From Candidatus Omnitrophota bacterium (lineage in GTDB: Bacteria > Omnitrophota > Gorgyraeia > Gygaellales > Profunditerraquicolaceae): 7,002 bases of DNA. This document shows positions 5,978 through 7,002 of this stretch, one piece after another. Below the pieces are notes generated by a model. The model saw only the letters and a list, made by a program, of their open reading frames with translations. It was not told where the DNA came from and searched no databases. Each line of letters starts with the position of its first letter. Position 1 is the first letter of the stretch. A program made the position numbers and the translations under genes. The stretch covers positions 1-7,002 of the forward strand of contig JAFGET010000054.1 of NCBI GenBank assembly GCA_016931435.1. The letters are read 5' to 3'.

Positions 5978-6364
5978 ATGGAATTAAAGGTCGAAGTGAC
6001 TTATAAACCAAAAGGTTCGGTGATGGTAACGGCTTACGGAGCTATTGATTCGACTACTTACCTGGATTTTATCAGGGAATACGAAAAAGTCCTTGAAAAT
6101 CCCGTTACGACTTTCATCCTGAATATGGAAGGCGTCACCTATATCAGCAGCATCGGGGTAAGTACTATTATCAAAATAAAACGGGCTGTCGAAAAAAATA
6201 AGGGATCTTTCGTCATAATAAATTTGCAGCCTCAAATAAAAGCGGTATTCGATATCGTCCAGGCGCTCCCCGCCGAATGCGTATTTGGCAGCATCGAAGA
6301 AGCTGACGCTTACCTGGGGCAGATCCAGAGAAAAGCGCTGGAAAAACAAAAAGAAAGTTACTGA
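5978..6364 (+). CDS. Single-domain STAS protein (anti-sigma factor antagonist type)
   Basis: This 128-residue protein has the STAS fold seen in SpoIIAA/RsbV anti-anti-sigma factors: an early strand pair with VMVTAYGAIDS (15-25), FILNMEGVTYISSIG (46-60), a helix VSTIIKIKRAVEKN, and strand FVIINLQ (78-84) followed by an IKAVFDIV helix. The conserved loop reads YISSIGVS, with Ser57 and Ser58 where the family's phosphorylated Ser normally lies; Ile replaces the usual Gly or Ala after it. Typical members bind an anti-sigma kinase when unphosphorylated and release a sigma factor, but no kinase, phosphatase or sigma gene is in this window. The start was set at ATG 5978, which has a strong ribosome binding site, instead of the in-frame TTG at 5963. 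A 13-residue tail (QRKALEKQKESY region) follows the domain. A non-sigma role, such as membrane or cytoskeletal STAS signalling, is equally possible. Confidence 0.88.
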   Translation: MELKVEVTYKPKGSVMVTAYGAIDSTTYLDFIREYEKVLENPVTTFILNMEGVTYISSIGVSTIIKIKRAVEKNKGSFVIINLQPQIKAVFDIVQALPAECVFGSIEEADAYLGQIQRKALEKQKESY

Positions 6365-6369
6365 CAGGC

Positions 6370-6373
6370 GGAG
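6370..6373 (+). promoter_or_regulatory. Ribosome binding site of the exported helical protein
   Basis: GGAG, within GGCGGAG, lies 8 bases before the ATG at 6382. It supports this start, which in turn gives a clear signal peptide at the N-terminus. Confidence 0.65.
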
Positions 6374-6381
6374 AAACAGAA

Positions 6382-7002
6382 ATGTCAAAAAAATACGCGG
6401 CAGGATTTTTCATGGCTTTTATTGCCCTCTCATTTTTTTCATTCCGTTCTTACGCGGATTTCGTCGATCTTAGTGACGAACGGCAGGAACAGTTCGATAC
6501 TCTAGGCGAAGTAAGGGAACAAGTAGAAGATTTTGACGATATTGAGGATGTTTTTTTCGGGGAGCTGTCGGAAGCAGAATTAAAAATGATCCTTGCGCAA
6601 AAAGAAGAGGATCTGGCTAAAAAAGAAAAAGAATTAGCAAAAAAAGAAAAGGCGATGCTTTTAGCTAAAAGGCAGGCTGACCTGGCTAAAGATGAAGCGC
6701 GGGAATTAAAAGAAAAAATGGACGCCCTGGCAAAAAAGAAAGAAGAAGAGCGCATTGCCGAAGAAGCATTGGCCAAAAAGAAGGAGGAGCAGCGCAGGGC
6801 AAAAGAAGAAGCGAGGGCAAAGAAACTGGAAGCTCAAAGAATGGCCAAAGAGGCAGAATCAGCGCGTAAAGAAGCCGCGCTGGCTGAAAAAGAAGCACAA
6901 AGGATCGCTAAAGAAGAGGCCTTGGCTAAAAAGCAGGAAGAAGAACGCCGCGCGAAAGAAGAACTCGCCAGAAAACAGGAAGAAGAGCGCCGCGCCAAGG
7001 AA
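6382..7002 (+). CDS. Secreted Lys/Glu/Arg/Ala-rich long-helix protein (3' truncated)
   Basis: The frame is open from the ATG at 6382 to the window end, giving 207 codons with no stop. Residues 1-25 form a signal peptide: MSKK, a hydrophobic core AAGFFMAFIALSFF, then FRSYA with likely cleavage before Asp26 (Ser at -3, Ala at -1). Residues 26-65 are acidic (LGEVREQVEDFDDIEDVFFGEL). From about 66 onward the chain is a continuous run of KKEKELAKKEKA and ALAKKKEEERxAxEE-type units, predicting a long charged single helix or coiled coil, as in the TolA middle domain. It is probably periplasmic or envelope-associated, unless a later anchor follows. The C-terminal domain, which would show the function, lies outside the window. 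The start is supported by GGAG 8 bases upstream, 17 bases after the STAS stop, so it is likely co-transcribed. No specific family can be named from low-complexity sequence alone. Confidence 0.8.
   Translation, partial: MSKKYAAGFFMAFIALSFFSFRSYADFVDLSDERQEQFDTLGEVREQVEDFDDIEDVFFGELSEAELKMILAQKEEDLAKKEKELAKKEKAMLLAKRQADLAKDEARELKEKMDALAKKKEEERIAEEALAKKKEEQRRAKEEARAKKLEAQRMAKEAESARKEAALAEKEAQRIAKEEALAKKQEEERRAKEELARKQEEERRAKE
6922..7002 (+). repeat. Tandem charged-helix repeat inside the exported protein gene
   Basis: The codons for residues 184-197 (KQEEERRAKEELAR, from 6931) are repeated in the next ten codons (KQEEERRAKE, 6973-7002), and related ALAKKKEEERIAEE and ALAKKKEEQRRAKEE units occur at residues 129-143 and just before. 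The unit is 14-15 residues, or two heptads. The DNA copies differ mainly at third positions. The array continues to the window edge, so its true length is unknown. Confidence 0.65.

Noticed and set aside
5984..6388. 134-codon open frame on the - strand opposite the STAS gene
   Set aside because: The translation is a Phe/Ser/Arg-rich shadow of the sense frame, with no motif and no promoter or ribosome binding site.
6285..6473. 62-codon + strand frame bridging the STAS gene and the exported-protein gene
   Set aside because: It is out of frame with two well-supported genes and has no ribosome binding site or recognisable sequence.
6450..6776. 108-codon - strand frame rich in Ser, Phe and Ala
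   Set aside because: It is the antisense reading of the Lys/Glu repeat region of the exported protein; low complexity explains the absence of stops.
1..7002. CRISPR array, tRNA or rRNA genes, insertion sequences, attachment sites
   Set aside because: No regularly spaced direct repeats, cloverleaf-like segments, transposase motifs or terminal inverted repeats were seen. The only repeats are coding repeats at the right end and the hairpins near the left end.

Overview
The window reads as part of a bacterial chromosome with moderate GC content. Every gene is on the + strand and packed tightly. The mix suggests an uncultivated Gram-negative-type bacterium: a GroEL-like tail, Lys/Glu-rich proteins, an exported charged-helix protein, and an elongation factor G of the kind seen in PVC-like or deeply branching phyla. 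Candidatus Omnitrophota or a relative is a guess from overall style; no rRNA or other marker here settles it.

Layout. Positions 1-50 hold the last 15 codons of a GroEL-like chaperonin. A 20-bp perfect hairpin at 96-139 (terminator) follows, then a near-consensus promoter at 148-175. That promoter appears to start an operon of at least seven genes running to the right edge: (1) an RlmB/TrmH-family rRNA 2'-O-methyltransferase; (2) an HD-domain nucleotidase-like protein whose start overlaps gene 1 by 29 bases; (3) a 1018-residue protein carrying a complete EF-G behind an N-terminal membrane anchor, a coiled coil of about 200 residues and a Pro/Glu-rich linker; (4) a stand-alone XylR_N-V4R ligand-sensor protein; (5) a short NAD-dependent SDR epimerase/dehydrogenase; (6) a single-domain STAS protein; (7) a secreted, Lys/Glu/Arg/Ala-rich helical protein cut by the window end. 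Gaps from gene 2 onward are only 9-21 bases, and no terminator-like hairpin was seen between the genes.

The main point of interest is gene 3. All EF-G domains and GTPase motifs are present, and the frame is open from the membrane segment to the end of domain V, with no plausible internal start for a separate EF-G. The sequence therefore predicts a translocase-type GTPase tethered to the inner face of the cytoplasmic membrane by a long stalk. It sits next to a sensor (V4R) and a STAS switch, two families usually found in signalling. A membrane-localised, possibly regulated translation factor module is a reasonable hypothesis, but it is inference from gene order. Other points worth a second look are the Asn replacing the defining His in the HD motif, the apparently leaderless start of the operon, and the fully conserved metal site of the V4R protein, which has no output domain.
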